From CAYTLW01 sp964438735 (GTDB lineage: Bacteria; Myxococcota_A; UBA9042): DNA of 48,474 nt. A model generated the notes under the pieces. That model searched no databases. It was not told the DNA's origin and was given only the letters and a program-made list of their open reading frames with translations. This document shows, one piece after another, positions 33,114-42,916 of the stretch (positions are counted from its first letter, which is position 1; every line of letters begins with the position of its first letter). The stretch is from contig CAYTLW010000049.1 in the NCBI GenBank assembly GCA_964438735.1, positions 1 to 48,474 of the forward strand, given 5' to 3'. A program made the translations under genes and the position numbers.

Positions 33114-33280
33114 GCGAATGGAGAGCCGAGAAGAACATCCTGCACAGGATGGAGGCAAAGAAGGCCGCGGAAGCAGAAGCCAGGCGCAAGGCGAAGACGC
33201 GCAGGAAGGCCGCCAAGCCCAAACCTGCGCCGGTCAAGAAGGAGGCCCCGGGTGAAGTTCAGCCCATCTTCGCCGAGTAG
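33046..33280 (+). other. Displaced C-terminal tail of kinase 2
   Basis: The -1 frame from about 33046 to the TAG at 33278-33280 encodes EFMAEAAKLDPANEEYATLL, a Lys/Ala-rich coiled stretch, KKEAP and the ending EVQPIFAE. This corresponds to the end of kinase 1 (KKEAG motif) and kinase 3 (EVAPQFAD ending). Restoring one A in the GAAGAAATTG stretch joins it to the kinase. It contains the Shine-Dalgarno of the next gene and overlaps it by 29 bp. Confidence 0.7.
33239..33245 (+). promoter_or_regulatory. Shine-Dalgarno inside kinase 2 tail
   Basis: AAGGAGG sits six bases before the GTG at 33252, within the Lys-Lys-Glu-Ala codons of the kinase tail, as in pair 1 (26015-26021). Conservation of site, spacing and codons suggests selected translational coupling. 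Confidence 0.7.
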
Positions 33281-34205
33281 CCCGGCTTCGCGCTGGGGAC
33301 TCGCCATCGCCCTGATCGCCGCGCTGGTCGTCGTCGGCCTGGCCGCTCCAGTTGTGCGGGCCGCGCCCAAGAAGGCGGCCGCCAAGAAGGCGCCAAAACG
33401 CAGCAAGAAGAGCCGCAAGGCGGCGCGCAAAGAGGCGGCCATGGCCTCGCATGTGGCGCACGCGGCACTCAAGCGCGGCGAGTTCGACAAGGCGGCGCAG
33501 TTCTACAAGGAAGCCTGGAAGCTCGACCCCAGCGTGCTCGGCTATCTGTTCAGTTCCGCTCGGGCGGCCCATCGCGGCGGTGACCTGGACACCGCCGAAC
33601 AGGACTACTCCGAGTTCCTGGAGTTGAACAAGGACAAGAAGGGCAAGCTGGCCGACAAGACCAAGGGGTACCTGCTGGAGGTCCGCAAGGCCCGCGAGTT
33701 GAAGATGAAGGAGGCGCTGGCCAAGAAGGAAGCCGAAATGGCCGCGTTGAAGGCCAATCAGGCTGCCGAGCGCGCTGCAGCTCAGAAGAAGGCAGCGGCC
33801 GACAAGAACCGTCCGGCGACCTCGGCGCCCATCACCGCCGGCAAGCGAGCCAGTACATCGGGCACGCCGACGGCAGCATGGGTCGCGCTGGGCGGCGGCG
33901 CCCTGCTCGCGGTGGCGAGCGGCTCCTTGTACCTGATCGCCGCGGGCGAGCGGTCCGAGCTCGACGAGCTTCTCGAGCAGAAGAACGACAAGGGCAAGAT
34001 CATCGGCATCAACAAGCAGGACGCGCGAGAGCGGGCTGACGACATCGAGGATAGCAAGACGATATCGGCGGCCATGGCCGGCGCCAGCGTCGTGGCCCTG
34101 GGGCTCGGCGCGTGGCTGTGGATGAGCGCACCGCAGGCGCCGGTTGCCCTCGCACCCACACTCGATGGACGTGGCCTGCGGCTATCTCTACGCCTAGGAG
34201 CTTGA
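33252..34205 (+). CDS. TPR-like exported protein, partner 2 of kinase-TPR pair
   Basis: 317 residues from GTG 33252. Signal peptide residues 1-37 (LAIALIAALVVVGLAAP, ending VRAAPK) and a Lys-rich stretch precede TPR-like helices (GEFDKAAQFYKEAWKLDP, LFSSARAAHRGGDLDTA) and a long Lys/Ala/Glu coiled-coil. Two hydrophobic helices (WVALGGGALLAVASGSLYL and AAMAGASVVALGLGAWLW) enclose a charged loop, as in the paralogues at 25202 and 47253. The end differs: paralogues stop after a terminal Phe, whereas here RLSLRL is followed by Gly-Ala and a stop encoded by the terminal inverted repeat of the adjoining mobile element. Confidence 0.78.
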   Translation: MKFSPSSPSSPASRWGLAIALIAALVVVGLAAPVVRAAPKKAAAKKAPKRSKKSRKAARKEAAMASHVAHAALKRGEFDKAAQFYKEAWKLDPSVLGYLFSSARAAHRGGDLDTAEQDYSEFLELNKDKKGKLADKTKGYLLEVRKARELKMKEALAKKEAEMAALKANQAAERAAAQKKAAADKNRPATSAPITAGKRASTSGTPTAAWVALGGGALLAVASGSLYLIAAGERSELDELLEQKNDKGKIIGINKQDARERADDIEDSKTISAAMAGASVVALGLGAWLWMSAPQAPVALAPTLDGRGLRLSLRLGA

Positions 34206-34364
34206 TTCGCTACGGAGGTTTGGCCGATGGACGTCGAGGTGCAAGGCATGTGTGTTCTGCAAGGCGCAGGACTGGCCGTAGTCAATTCAAGCTCTTGCGG
34301 GACGCGCAGGCCGCCGTCAGATCGGCGTTCAGCGGTCGGACCGGAGTGCGAATCAAGCTCCTAG
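34194..34364. mobile_element. 171-bp MITE-like element with 17-bp terminal inverted repeats
   Basis: CTAGGAGCTTGATTCGC at 34194-34210 is perfectly inverted at 34348-34364. CTAG at both extremes could be a 4-bp target duplication, leaving 13-bp inverted termini. The interior has no credible gene. The left terminus supplies the last two codons and stop of the TPR gene; the right end is 34 bp before the start of the next gene. Size and structure suggest a non-autonomous insertion mobilised by an IS elsewhere in the genome. Confidence 0.65.
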
Positions 34365-34398
34365 TCCAGCGCGGCCATTGCCAGCGCAGAAGAGCCAC

Positions 34399-37300
34399 AT
34401 GAGCAAGCACTTATCCAGTTTCGTGGCCGTGGCGCTGCTAGGAATCGTCGGGTCGTGCACGGAAGACATCCCCGGCGACGAGGCGTTCGCCGGGTTTGAT
34501 TCGACGGTTGAGGATGGCGGCGGCGACGCGACGGATGTCGATATCGTCGAGCATTGCAATAGCGACCTCGACTGCGAGGACGGCAGTCCATGCACGATCG
34601 ATGCATGTTCGCCCGACATCGGCCAGTGCACCCATACGCCGACTTCGGAAGGGGAAGACTGCACCGCAAAGCCGGCCGGCTGCTGGCAATCCGCGGTCTG
34701 CAAGGCGGGCGTCTGCGTCGGTTCCACCCCCATCTGCAAGTGCCACCCGGACTGGGAGGTGGACGACGACGACGAGACCCCCAAGTGTCCAGAGTGGGTC
34801 GTGCCGGAGAACAAGTGCCTGGGCAAGAACTACTGCCACGACCCGAAAGGGTCCTACGAGTGCCTGCCCAATCCGCCAACGATCATTCAGTGCAACAGCG
34901 GCAACGATACCGGCTGTCGCAAGAATCTCTGCGACCCCACCACGGTCGCGTGCGCCATGACGGACGTGGCCGATGGCGTGATTTGCGAGAACCTCGCCAC
35001 GTGCATGAGCGGTGGTCAGTGCAAGGCGGCCGATTGTGTGGGTGGTAAACCCAAGAGCTGCGACGACGGGAATCAGTGTACGGAGGATGCCTGCGAATCT
35101 GGCAAGGGCTGCGTATTCAAGCCGATCACCAAGGTCTGCGATGACGGAGACGGTTGCACCAAGGGAGAGACGTGCTCGGCGGGCAAGTGCACCGGCGGAG
35201 TCCACAAGGAATGCGACGACGCCAGTTCCTGCACGACAGACTCCTGTGCCCCTGGCACTGGCGATTGCGTCTTCACGCCGGTCAAGGACGGCACCATGTG
35301 TACGCCCGGTCAGGACGAATGCTGGGGAGGCGGTCAATGTAACGCCGGCGCCTGCAAGGGCATCACGGCCACGTGCAAATGCCATCCTGAATGGGAATCG
35401 GACGATGATCCGTTGACTCCGAAGTGCTCGGAGTGGGCAGACGAGAACGACAAATGCCAGGGGCAGATGTACTGCAAGAAATCCCCTACCAGCATGTACA
35501 GCTGCGCGCCCAACCCCGCTACCATCGAGACCTGCAATACCAAGAACGACTCGGAGTGCAGCAAGAACCTCTGCGATCCCAAGACGGGCACCTGCGGTGT
35601 GGTGCAGTCCAAGAACGGCGAGCCCTGCGAAGACGGCGACATCTGCACCAAGGGTGAGACGTGCATCTCTGGCAAATGCTCGATCACCGACATCAAGTCG
35701 AGCCTGCTCTGCAAGTGCACCCCAACCTACCTCGACAATTGTTACAACGAACTCGGCTCCAATCCGTGTGATGGCATCGTCTACTGCGCCAATTTCACCG
35801 GCAAGAGCATCATCGATCCCAAGTGCGCCCAGGCGAGCCAGGTCCTCTGTGACCCGTCCAAGAACACCGGCTGCTTGAAGAATCTATGCGAGGCCAAGTC
35901 CGGCAAGTGCAGCATGGTGCCGACAGAGCCAGCCATTCCCGGCGGCACCGTGTTCTGCGAGGACGGCGATAGCTGCACGCCCAACGACAAGTGCGTCAAG
36001 GGCGCCTGCGTGTCGGGACCGACCAATATCTGTTCCTGCGCCAAGGATGAAGACTGCGTCCAGAAAGATGATGGCAATGCCTGCAACGGCACGCTGTTTT
36101 GCGACAAGAGCCAGGGCAAGAATCACTGCGCCACGAATCCCGCCTCTGTCGTCGACTGCCCAACGGTCAACGACACGGCCTGCGTGGTCAATTTCTGTAT
36201 GCCCAAGAGCGGCAAGTGCGTGATGGTCCCGACCGAGAACATCAAGACGACCATCATCACCAAGACCGCGTCCGGACAACAGGTCAAGATCATCAAGCAG
36301 CAGCCGTTTCCGTACAAGGTGCAGTCCTTCGTCGCCTGCAACGACGGCAACGCATGCACCGTGAACGACTCCTGCTCAGGCACCAGTTGCGCGCCCGGAA
36401 ACGTCAACGCTTGCGCCTGCCAATCGGATTCGGAGTGCAAGGGCCAGGACGACGGCGACCTCTGCAATGGAACGCTCTTCTGCGACAAGAGCGACGGCAA
36501 GTGCAAGGTCAACCCGGCCACGGTGAAGACCTGCCCGCCGCCGCAGGACAGCCAATGCGTTTCGACCGCGTGTGAACCGAAGACCGGCATTTGCAAGAAC
36601 ACTTCGGCCAAAGAGGGCAAGATCTGCGACGACGGTGATGCCTGCACCGTGAACGAAAGCTGCGTCAAAGGGGTGTGCAGTCAGGCCAGCGTCACCTACA
36701 TCTGCCAATGTGCCAGCGATGCAGACTGCAAGCCCGAGGAGGACGGCGACGTCTGCAACGGCACGTTGTACTGCGACAAATCCGCCGGCAAGTGCCTGGT
36801 CAATCCGACCACTGTAGTCAAGTGCAGCGCCGCCGGCGACAGCCAGTGCGAGAAGAACGTCTGCAACAAGAAGACCGGCATCTGCAAGATGACTCCGGTG
36901 GCTGAGAACCTCCTCTGTGATGACCTCGACCCGTGTACGCCCTCTTCGACCTGCAATTCCGGTGTTTGCACAGGCGCCACGGATACCTGCCAGTGCAAAG
37001 CGGACGGGGATTGTCAGCCGTTCGAGGATGGCAACGCTTGCACGGGCACCCTCCACTGCGACAAGGGGTCGGGCATGTGTGTCATCAAGCCGGGCACGGT
37101 GGTGAAGTGCGATCCCGGCAAGAGCACCCAGTGCTCCAAAAACGAGTGCAACGCCAAGACCGGCAAGTGCGAACTCGCTGCAGTCGCCGACTTTGGCACG
37201 CCCTGCGACGACGACAGTCCATGCACCAAATTCGACGTGTGTGTGGGCGGTTCATGCCAGCCGGGGGCCAATACCTGCGCCTGCGCAACCGATCAGGATT

Positions 37301-38412
37301 GCGCGGCGGTGGACGGCGGGAGTCTGTGCGACGGCAAGCTCTTCTGCGACAAGTCCAACCCTCCGTTCAGCGTCTGTGCGCCCAAGCCCGGCAGCAAGAT
37401 CAAATGCCCGCCGCCGAAACCCGGCTCCTGCATCGAGAGCGACTGCAACCCCAAGACTGGCAAGTGCGAGAAGATCGACGGCGGCGGTTGTGCCGATGGC
37501 AAGGCCTGCACCAAGGGGGTCTGCTCCCTGAACGGCCCCGATGCGGGCAAATGCAAACTCGAATCTGCCCCCGACGGCACCCCGGCCGGCGAATCGGGCG
37601 GCTATCAGGTCTGCATCGCCGGCAAGCCCGTCAAGGCGCCGCAGGGCATGGCCATGGTGCCGGGCGGCGAATTTTACATGGGCTGCAACCCGGCCGAAGA
37701 GAACTGCGGCAAGTTCCCCAAGGAAAAGCAGCACAAGGTGACCGTATCCGCATTCTGGATGGACACCTTCGAGGCGCGAGCCGATGTGTTCGCCGATTGC
37801 GTCAAGGCAGGCAAGTGCAAGGCGCCGAGCAACAAGGACAAGGCGTGCAACTACGGCATCGCGGCCAAGAACCCCCACCCAATCAACTGCGTGTCCTGGA
37901 ACCAGGCCAAGGCCTACTGCAAGTGGCGCGGCCCGGGGTTCCGCCTGCCCACAGAGGCGGAGTGGGAGAAGGCCGCTCGCGGTGGCTGTGAGGACGATGA
38001 CCCGAAGAACTGCGCCGACGACATGCCCAGGTGGGTCTGGGGCAACGTTCCCAAGGCCGACTGCCAGATGGCCATCATGAAGGATCCCGCCAATGGCAAG
38101 ACCGGCTGCGGCGCCGGATCCACCGCGCCCGTGGGATCACGGTACGACACAGATGTGAGCGTCTATGGCATCTGGGACCTGGCCGGAAACGTGCGCGAGT
38201 GGACCATCGACTACTGGGACGCGGACTTCTACAGCAAGTCCGGCGCCACGGCGAAGAACCCCATCAACAAGGTGGTCTCTTCCGAGGTCGTCGTTCGCGG
38301 CGGCGGCTGGCTTTCGGCGGTCCCCGACCTGCGCGCCGCCTCTCGCGGCAAGCCGGGTAAGAGTGGCTCATCTCACGTCAACATCGGCTTCCGCTGCGTG
38401 AAGGACCTGTAG
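34399..38412 (+). CDS. Giant cysteine-rich lipoprotein with one FGE-type domain
   Basis: 1337 residues from ATG 34399 (a TTG at 34378 is also in frame). Signal peptide ends in lipobox GIVGSC. Residues 50-1070 consist of many cysteine modules, alternating CTDC-like cores (CDDGNQCTEDACESGKGC) with a second recurrent type containing DGDVCNGTLYCDKSAGKC. Residues about 1083-1337 are an FGE/SUMF1-type domain (MVPGGEFYMGC, CVSWNQAKAYCKW, RLPTEAEWEKAARGG, GNVREW, VVRGGGW, IGFRC). The two cysteines required for formylglycine formation after RGG are absent. It resembles the 1727-residue protein but carries one terminal domain instead of three. Immediately followed by the GT-C-like gene, so possibly glycosylated or co-expressed (inference). 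Confidence 0.88.
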   Translation: MSKHLSSFVAVALLGIVGSCTEDIPGDEAFAGFDSTVEDGGGDATDVDIVEHCNSDLDCEDGSPCTIDACSPDIGQCTHTPTSEGEDCTAKPAGCWQSAVCKAGVCVGSTPICKCHPDWEVDDDDETPKCPEWVVPENKCLGKNYCHDPKGSYECLPNPPTIIQCNSGNDTGCRKNLCDPTTVACAMTDVADGVICENLATCMSGGQCKAADCVGGKPKSCDDGNQCTEDACESGKGCVFKPITKVCDDGDGCTKGETCSAGKCTGGVHKECDDASSCTTDSCAPGTGDCVFTPVKDGTMCTPGQDECWGGGQCNAGACKGITATCKCHPEWESDDDPLTPKCSEWADENDKCQGQMYCKKSPTSMYSCAPNPATIETCNTKNDSECSKNLCDPKTGTCGVVQSKNGEPCEDGDICTKGETCISGKCSITDIKSSLLCKCTPTYLDNCYNELGSNPCDGIVYCANFTGKSIIDPKCAQASQVLCDPSKNTGCLKNLCEAKSGKCSMVPTEPAIPGGTVFCEDGDSCTPNDKCVKGACVSGPTNICSCAKDEDCVQKDDGNACNGTLFCDKSQGKNHCATNPASVVDCPTVNDTACVVNFCMPKSGKCVMVPTENIKTTIITKTASGQQVKIIKQQPFPYKVQSFVACNDGNACTVNDSCSGTSCAPGNVNACACQSDSECKGQDDGDLCNGTLFCDKSDGKCKVNPATVKTCPPPQDSQCVSTACEPKTGICKNTSAKEGKICDDGDACTVNESCVKGVCSQASVTYICQCASDADCKPEEDGDVCNGTLYCDKSAGKCLVNPTTVVKCSAAGDSQCEKNVCNKKTGICKMTPVAENLLCDDLDPCTPSSTCNSGVCTGATDTCQCKADGDCQPFEDGNACTGTLHCDKGSGMCVIKPGTVVKCDPGKSTQCSKNECNAKTGKCELAAVADFGTPCDDDSPCTKFDVCVGGSCQPGANTCACATDQDCAAVDGGSLCDGKLFCDKSNPPFSVCAPKPGSKIKCPPPKPGSCIESDCNPKTGKCEKIDGGGCADGKACTKGVCSLNGPDAGKCKLESAPDGTPAGESGGYQVCIAGKPVKAPQGMAMVPGGEFYMGCNPAEENCGKFPKEKQHKVTVSAFWMDTFEARADVFADCVKAGKCKAPSNKDKACNYGIAAKNPHPINCVSWNQAKAYCKWRGPGFRLPTEAEWEKAARGGCEDDDPKNCADDMPRWVWGNVPKADCQMAIMKDPANGKTGCGAGSTAPVGSRYDTDVSVYGIWDLAGNVREWTIDYWDADFYSKSGATAKNPINKVVSSEVVVRGGGWLSAVPDLRAASRGKPGKSGSSHVNIGFRCVKDL

Positions 38413-38424
38413 GCCCTGACCAAC

Positions 38425-40125
38425 ATGCGGCCATCCCCCTCCCTGCGCTGGCATCTGCTCATCCTGTTCGGCCTCGCCGTGATGTACGGCGCTGTGGTGA
38501 TCAGCGAGTACCAGCCCTGGAACTTCCTGCACGGCGACGGCTCGTTCTACGCCAAGACCAATCGTTCCCTGCTGGACGGCACCCTGGAGCAGCGCGACTA
38601 CCAGCCGGCCAGCTGGTACGAAAAGCAGCTGGGCTGGAATCACGAGCTGGATCCGGGCTGGAGCAACATCGCCCTCGGCGCCGACGGCGAGTTCTATCCC
38701 AAGCACGCCATCATCATGCCCCTGGTGACCACGCCGCTGTACGCCCTCTTCGGCTGGGATGGGCTGCTGCTGGCGAACGTGCTCTTCTTGATGCTGGCCT
38801 TATGGGCCGGCTTTCGCATCTCGGCTCGTTATGTGCCGCCCGAGGTGGCGGCGGCCGTGGTTCTCGCCCTGGCGACGCTGCCCATCTTCACCCGCAGCGC
38901 CTACGCCTACTCCAACGACATCTTCTACGCCGCGCTCATCGCCTGGGCTATCGAGCGCTGGCTGGCCGGCAAGATGGGCTGGGCCGGAATGCTGCTGGGC
39001 ATGGCGCTCTGGGCCAAGGGCACCAACGCCATCTTCGCCCTGCCCATGGGCGCGGCGCTGCTCATGCGACGTCGCTGGCGGGACTTCGCGGTGCTGACCG
39101 GCGTCGCGGCCATCCCCGTGGCCATCCACCTGGCCATGAACGCGGTCATGTTCGGCCACCCCCTGGTGACCTCCTACCACCGCATCCTGGTGATGAAGGG
39201 CGGCGTGGCGGTCGTGCACAGCCACACAGACAACTTCAACCGCGGCTGGCTCATGGGCCTGAAGGCCATCTGGGGCGACCGTCACGAGGGTCTGTCCCAC
39301 AACGCCGCCCTGGCCCTGCTGGGCATTCCCGGACTGGTGCCGCTGGCGCGGGTGGCGCCCGGGCTGGCCCTGCTGATCCCCATCTCCATGGCCGGCTACC
39401 TGGCCATCTACATGCCCTTTGAATACACCTACGCCCGCTTCTTCATGCCCTGGGCGGTGCTGTTGGCGGTGCCCCTGGCCGTATCCATCGACAGGCTGAT
39501 GGTCCTGTGCCGGCCCCTGCGCGGCCCCATGGACCGGCTGCTGGCCCGGCTGGGCACGCGCGGCGTGGTGGCGGCGGTGCTCGTGGCTGCACTGGTGGCC
39601 ATCGGCGTCGGCCTGGCTGTGCGCCATGCCCCGCGACCCTGGCGGGCGGTGGACCACCTGCTGACGGCGAAAGTGGTGCGCGGCGACGGCCCCCGGGCCA
39701 TCCCTTGCGACTACTTCAACCCACGCTGCGGCCGCTGGGAGTGCGCCATCGTCGAGCGCGAGATCTGGCATCGCTGGGGCTACCCGGTGGGCGCCGAATG
39801 CGAGTTTGAAGACGGCTCGGATGGCTGGCTCTGGATGCACCCCAACCCTGGGGTGCGCAAGACCATCACCTTCGACGTGCCACCCGGCCCGCTGGTGTTG
39901 CGCTACGGCCTGTCCCCCAAGTCCCGCTACGGCGGCGCCCGGCTGCGGGTGCACTCCAACGACAAGCTGCTGCACGAGCTGACCGCGGGTCGGGTCGGCA
40001 AGATCCAGGAGATGCGCCTGGCGGCCGATGAGCGCGGGCCGACGGTCATGTTGGAGGTGCCGGCGCAGGCGCATGACTGGCGGCAGTTATGCGTCGATTT
40101 GCGGCATTTGGATGCGGAGCGCTGA
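38425..40125 (+). CDS. Polytopic membrane protein, GT-C glycosyltransferase-like
   Basis: 566 residues starting 13 bp after the upstream stop. After a first helix (LLILFGLAVMYGAVVI) the loop contains FLHGDGSFYAK, with an acidic residue placed as in the first loop of lipid-sugar-dependent GT-C (ArnT/PMT-like) enzymes. About ten further hydrophobic helices follow to residue 400, then a soluble domain of about 150 residues with WECAIVER and beta-rich sequence (ITFDVPPGPLVLRYG). The fold suggests transfer of a sugar from a polyprenyl carrier in the outer leaflet of the inner membrane. The preceding lipoprotein is a candidate acceptor. Family assignment is tentative. Confidence 0.6.
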   Translation: MRPSPSLRWHLLILFGLAVMYGAVVISEYQPWNFLHGDGSFYAKTNRSLLDGTLEQRDYQPASWYEKQLGWNHELDPGWSNIALGADGEFYPKHAIIMPLVTTPLYALFGWDGLLLANVLFLMLALWAGFRISARYVPPEVAAAVVLALATLPIFTRSAYAYSNDIFYAALIAWAIERWLAGKMGWAGMLLGMALWAKGTNAIFALPMGAALLMRRRWRDFAVLTGVAAIPVAIHLAMNAVMFGHPLVTSYHRILVMKGGVAVVHSHTDNFNRGWLMGLKAIWGDRHEGLSHNAALALLGIPGLVPLARVAPGLALLIPISMAGYLAIYMPFEYTYARFFMPWAVLLAVPLAVSIDRLMVLCRPLRGPMDRLLARLGTRGVVAAVLVAALVAIGVGLAVRHAPRPWRAVDHLLTAKVVRGDGPRAIPCDYFNPRCGRWECAIVEREIWHRWGYPVGAECEFEDGSDGWLWMHPNPGVRKTITFDVPPGPLVLRYGLSPKSRYGGARLRVHSNDKLLHELTAGRVGKIQEMRLAADERGPTVMLEVPAQAHDWRQLCVDLRHLDAER

Positions 40126-40134
40126 GGCGCTGAA

Positions 40135-40671
<537 letters not shown>

Positions 40672-40684
40672 GGTTGTCTCCCGC

Positions 40685-41507
<823 letters not shown>

Positions 41508-41521
<14 letters not shown>

Positions 41522-42602
41522 GTTTGGCCTCCTGTTCGCTGCCGGCCGCGGCGATCAGCTTGTCCAGTTCGGGCAGGATGTGGTCGGGCAGCGGGAAGAC
41601 GCCGCCCGTGCGGCCATATTGGGCCACAGGGCATTGGCCCCCGGCGGCGAGACGAACGTCTTCGACCATCTGGCCAGCGTTCATCTCGACCACCAGGGCT
41701 CCCTTGACCTGGCCGCAGAGTTCGGCCAGGCGGGGTTCGGGGAAAGGCCACAGGGTAATGGGGCGCAGCAGACCGACCTTGATGCCCTTGGCGCGGGCCA
41801 TCTGCACGGCGGTCTGACAGGTGCGGCCGACGGTGCCAAAAGCCACCAGCAGGTAGTCGGCATCCTCGGTGGAGTACTCCTTCCAGAGCTGCTCTTCGGC
41901 CTTGATGGTGGCGATTTTGGCCTGCAGTCGGTCGTTGACCTTCTCCAGGTTCTCGGCGCCAAGGTAGAGCGAGGTGATGATGTTGTTCTCGCGGCCCTCG
42001 GCGCCCGTCAGCGACCACGCGGCCCGCTCTTCGGGGGTGCGCAGGGGGCGCATGGGCGGCAGCACGGCCGGCTCCATCATCTGGCCGATGGCGCCGTCGG
42101 CGGCGATCATGGCGATGGTGCGGTACTTGTCGGCCAGGTCGAAGGCCAGCACCACCTGGTCGATGGCCTCCTGCACGGTGGCTGGCGCCAGCACGATCAT
42201 GTGGAAGTCGCCGTGGCCGGCCGACTTCACCGCCTGGAAGTAGTCCGACTGCGAGGGCTGCACATTGCCCAGCCCTGGACCCCCGCGCATGATGTTGACG
42301 ATGACCGCTGGCACCTCGGAGCAGGCGATATAGGACAGCCCCTCCTGCATCAGGCTGATGCCCGGGCTGGACGAAGAGGTCATGGTCCGTGCACCGGCGC
42401 AGGCGGCGCCGTAGACCATGTTGATGGAGGCCAGCTCGCTCTCGGCCTGCAGGAAGACGCGATCTTCTTCCGGCATGCGCACCGAGAAGTGCTCGAGCAC
42501 CTCGGTCTGCGGCGTGATGGGGTAGCCGAAGAAGGCCTCGACGCCGGCGCGGATGGCGGCTTCGGCGATGGCGGTGTTGCCGTCGATGAGTACCTTGGAC
42601 AT
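41508..42602 (-). CDS. vorB: 2-oxoacid:ferredoxin oxidoreductase alpha subunit
   Basis: 364 residues; ATG 42602 with GGGAG upstream (the frame is open to 42851, inside the ferredoxin gene, and is rejected there). It contains the pyrimidine-binding domain start GNTAIAEAAIRAGVEAFFGY with PITPQTE, the acidic QAESELASI and SSPGISLMQEG. Domain II near the C-terminus begins LLVAFGTVGR. The sequence style is that of the branched-chain 2-oxoacid (VorB) or 2-oxoglutarate (KorA) enzymes; vorB is given as the likelier name, not a certainty. Confidence 0.88.
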
Positions 42603-42631
42603 TGGGGTCTCCCTGGGAGCCGTGTGGGGGA

Positions 42632-42889
42632 TCAGGCGGTGGCCGCTACGGGGCGCACTTTCACTTTCTTGCGCTCCTTGAACACCGTGAACACCACGTC
42701 CGGGCAGACGATGGCGCACAGGCTGCAGCCGGTGCAGGCCTCCGGATTGATGTCTTCCACCGGCCGGTAGCCCTTGGCGTTGAAGCGATCCTCGGACATG
42801 CGCAGGATCTCGGGCGGACAGGCGGGCACGCAGAGCGCACAGCCCTTGCACCGGTCTTCGTCGATGATGACTCTACCCTTCTTCGCCAT
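42632..42889 (-). CDS. 2[4Fe-4S] ferredoxin subunit of second oxidoreductase
   Basis: 85 residues; ATG 42889 with GGAGG upstream. Two classical cluster motifs, CKGCALCVPACP and CTGCSLCAIVCP, predict two [4Fe-4S] clusters. It is the delta subunit carrying electrons from the TPP site to external ferredoxin. It starts the four-gene VOR/KOR set (ferredoxin, alpha, beta, gamma) and follows the porB gene by 27 bp. Confidence 0.93.
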   Translation of the reverse strand: MAKKGRVIIDEDRCKGCALCVPACPPEILRMSEDRFNAKGYRPVEDINPEACTGCSLCAIVCPDVVFTVFKERKKVKVRPVAATA

Positions 42890-42916
42890 CTCCCTTCCTC
42901 CGATTCACCGGCCGGT

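Noticed and set aside
37647..38412. Sulfatase-activating (FGE) enzyme annotation
   Set aside because: The domain family fits, but the catalytic cysteines after RGG are missing and no sulfatase gene is nearby.
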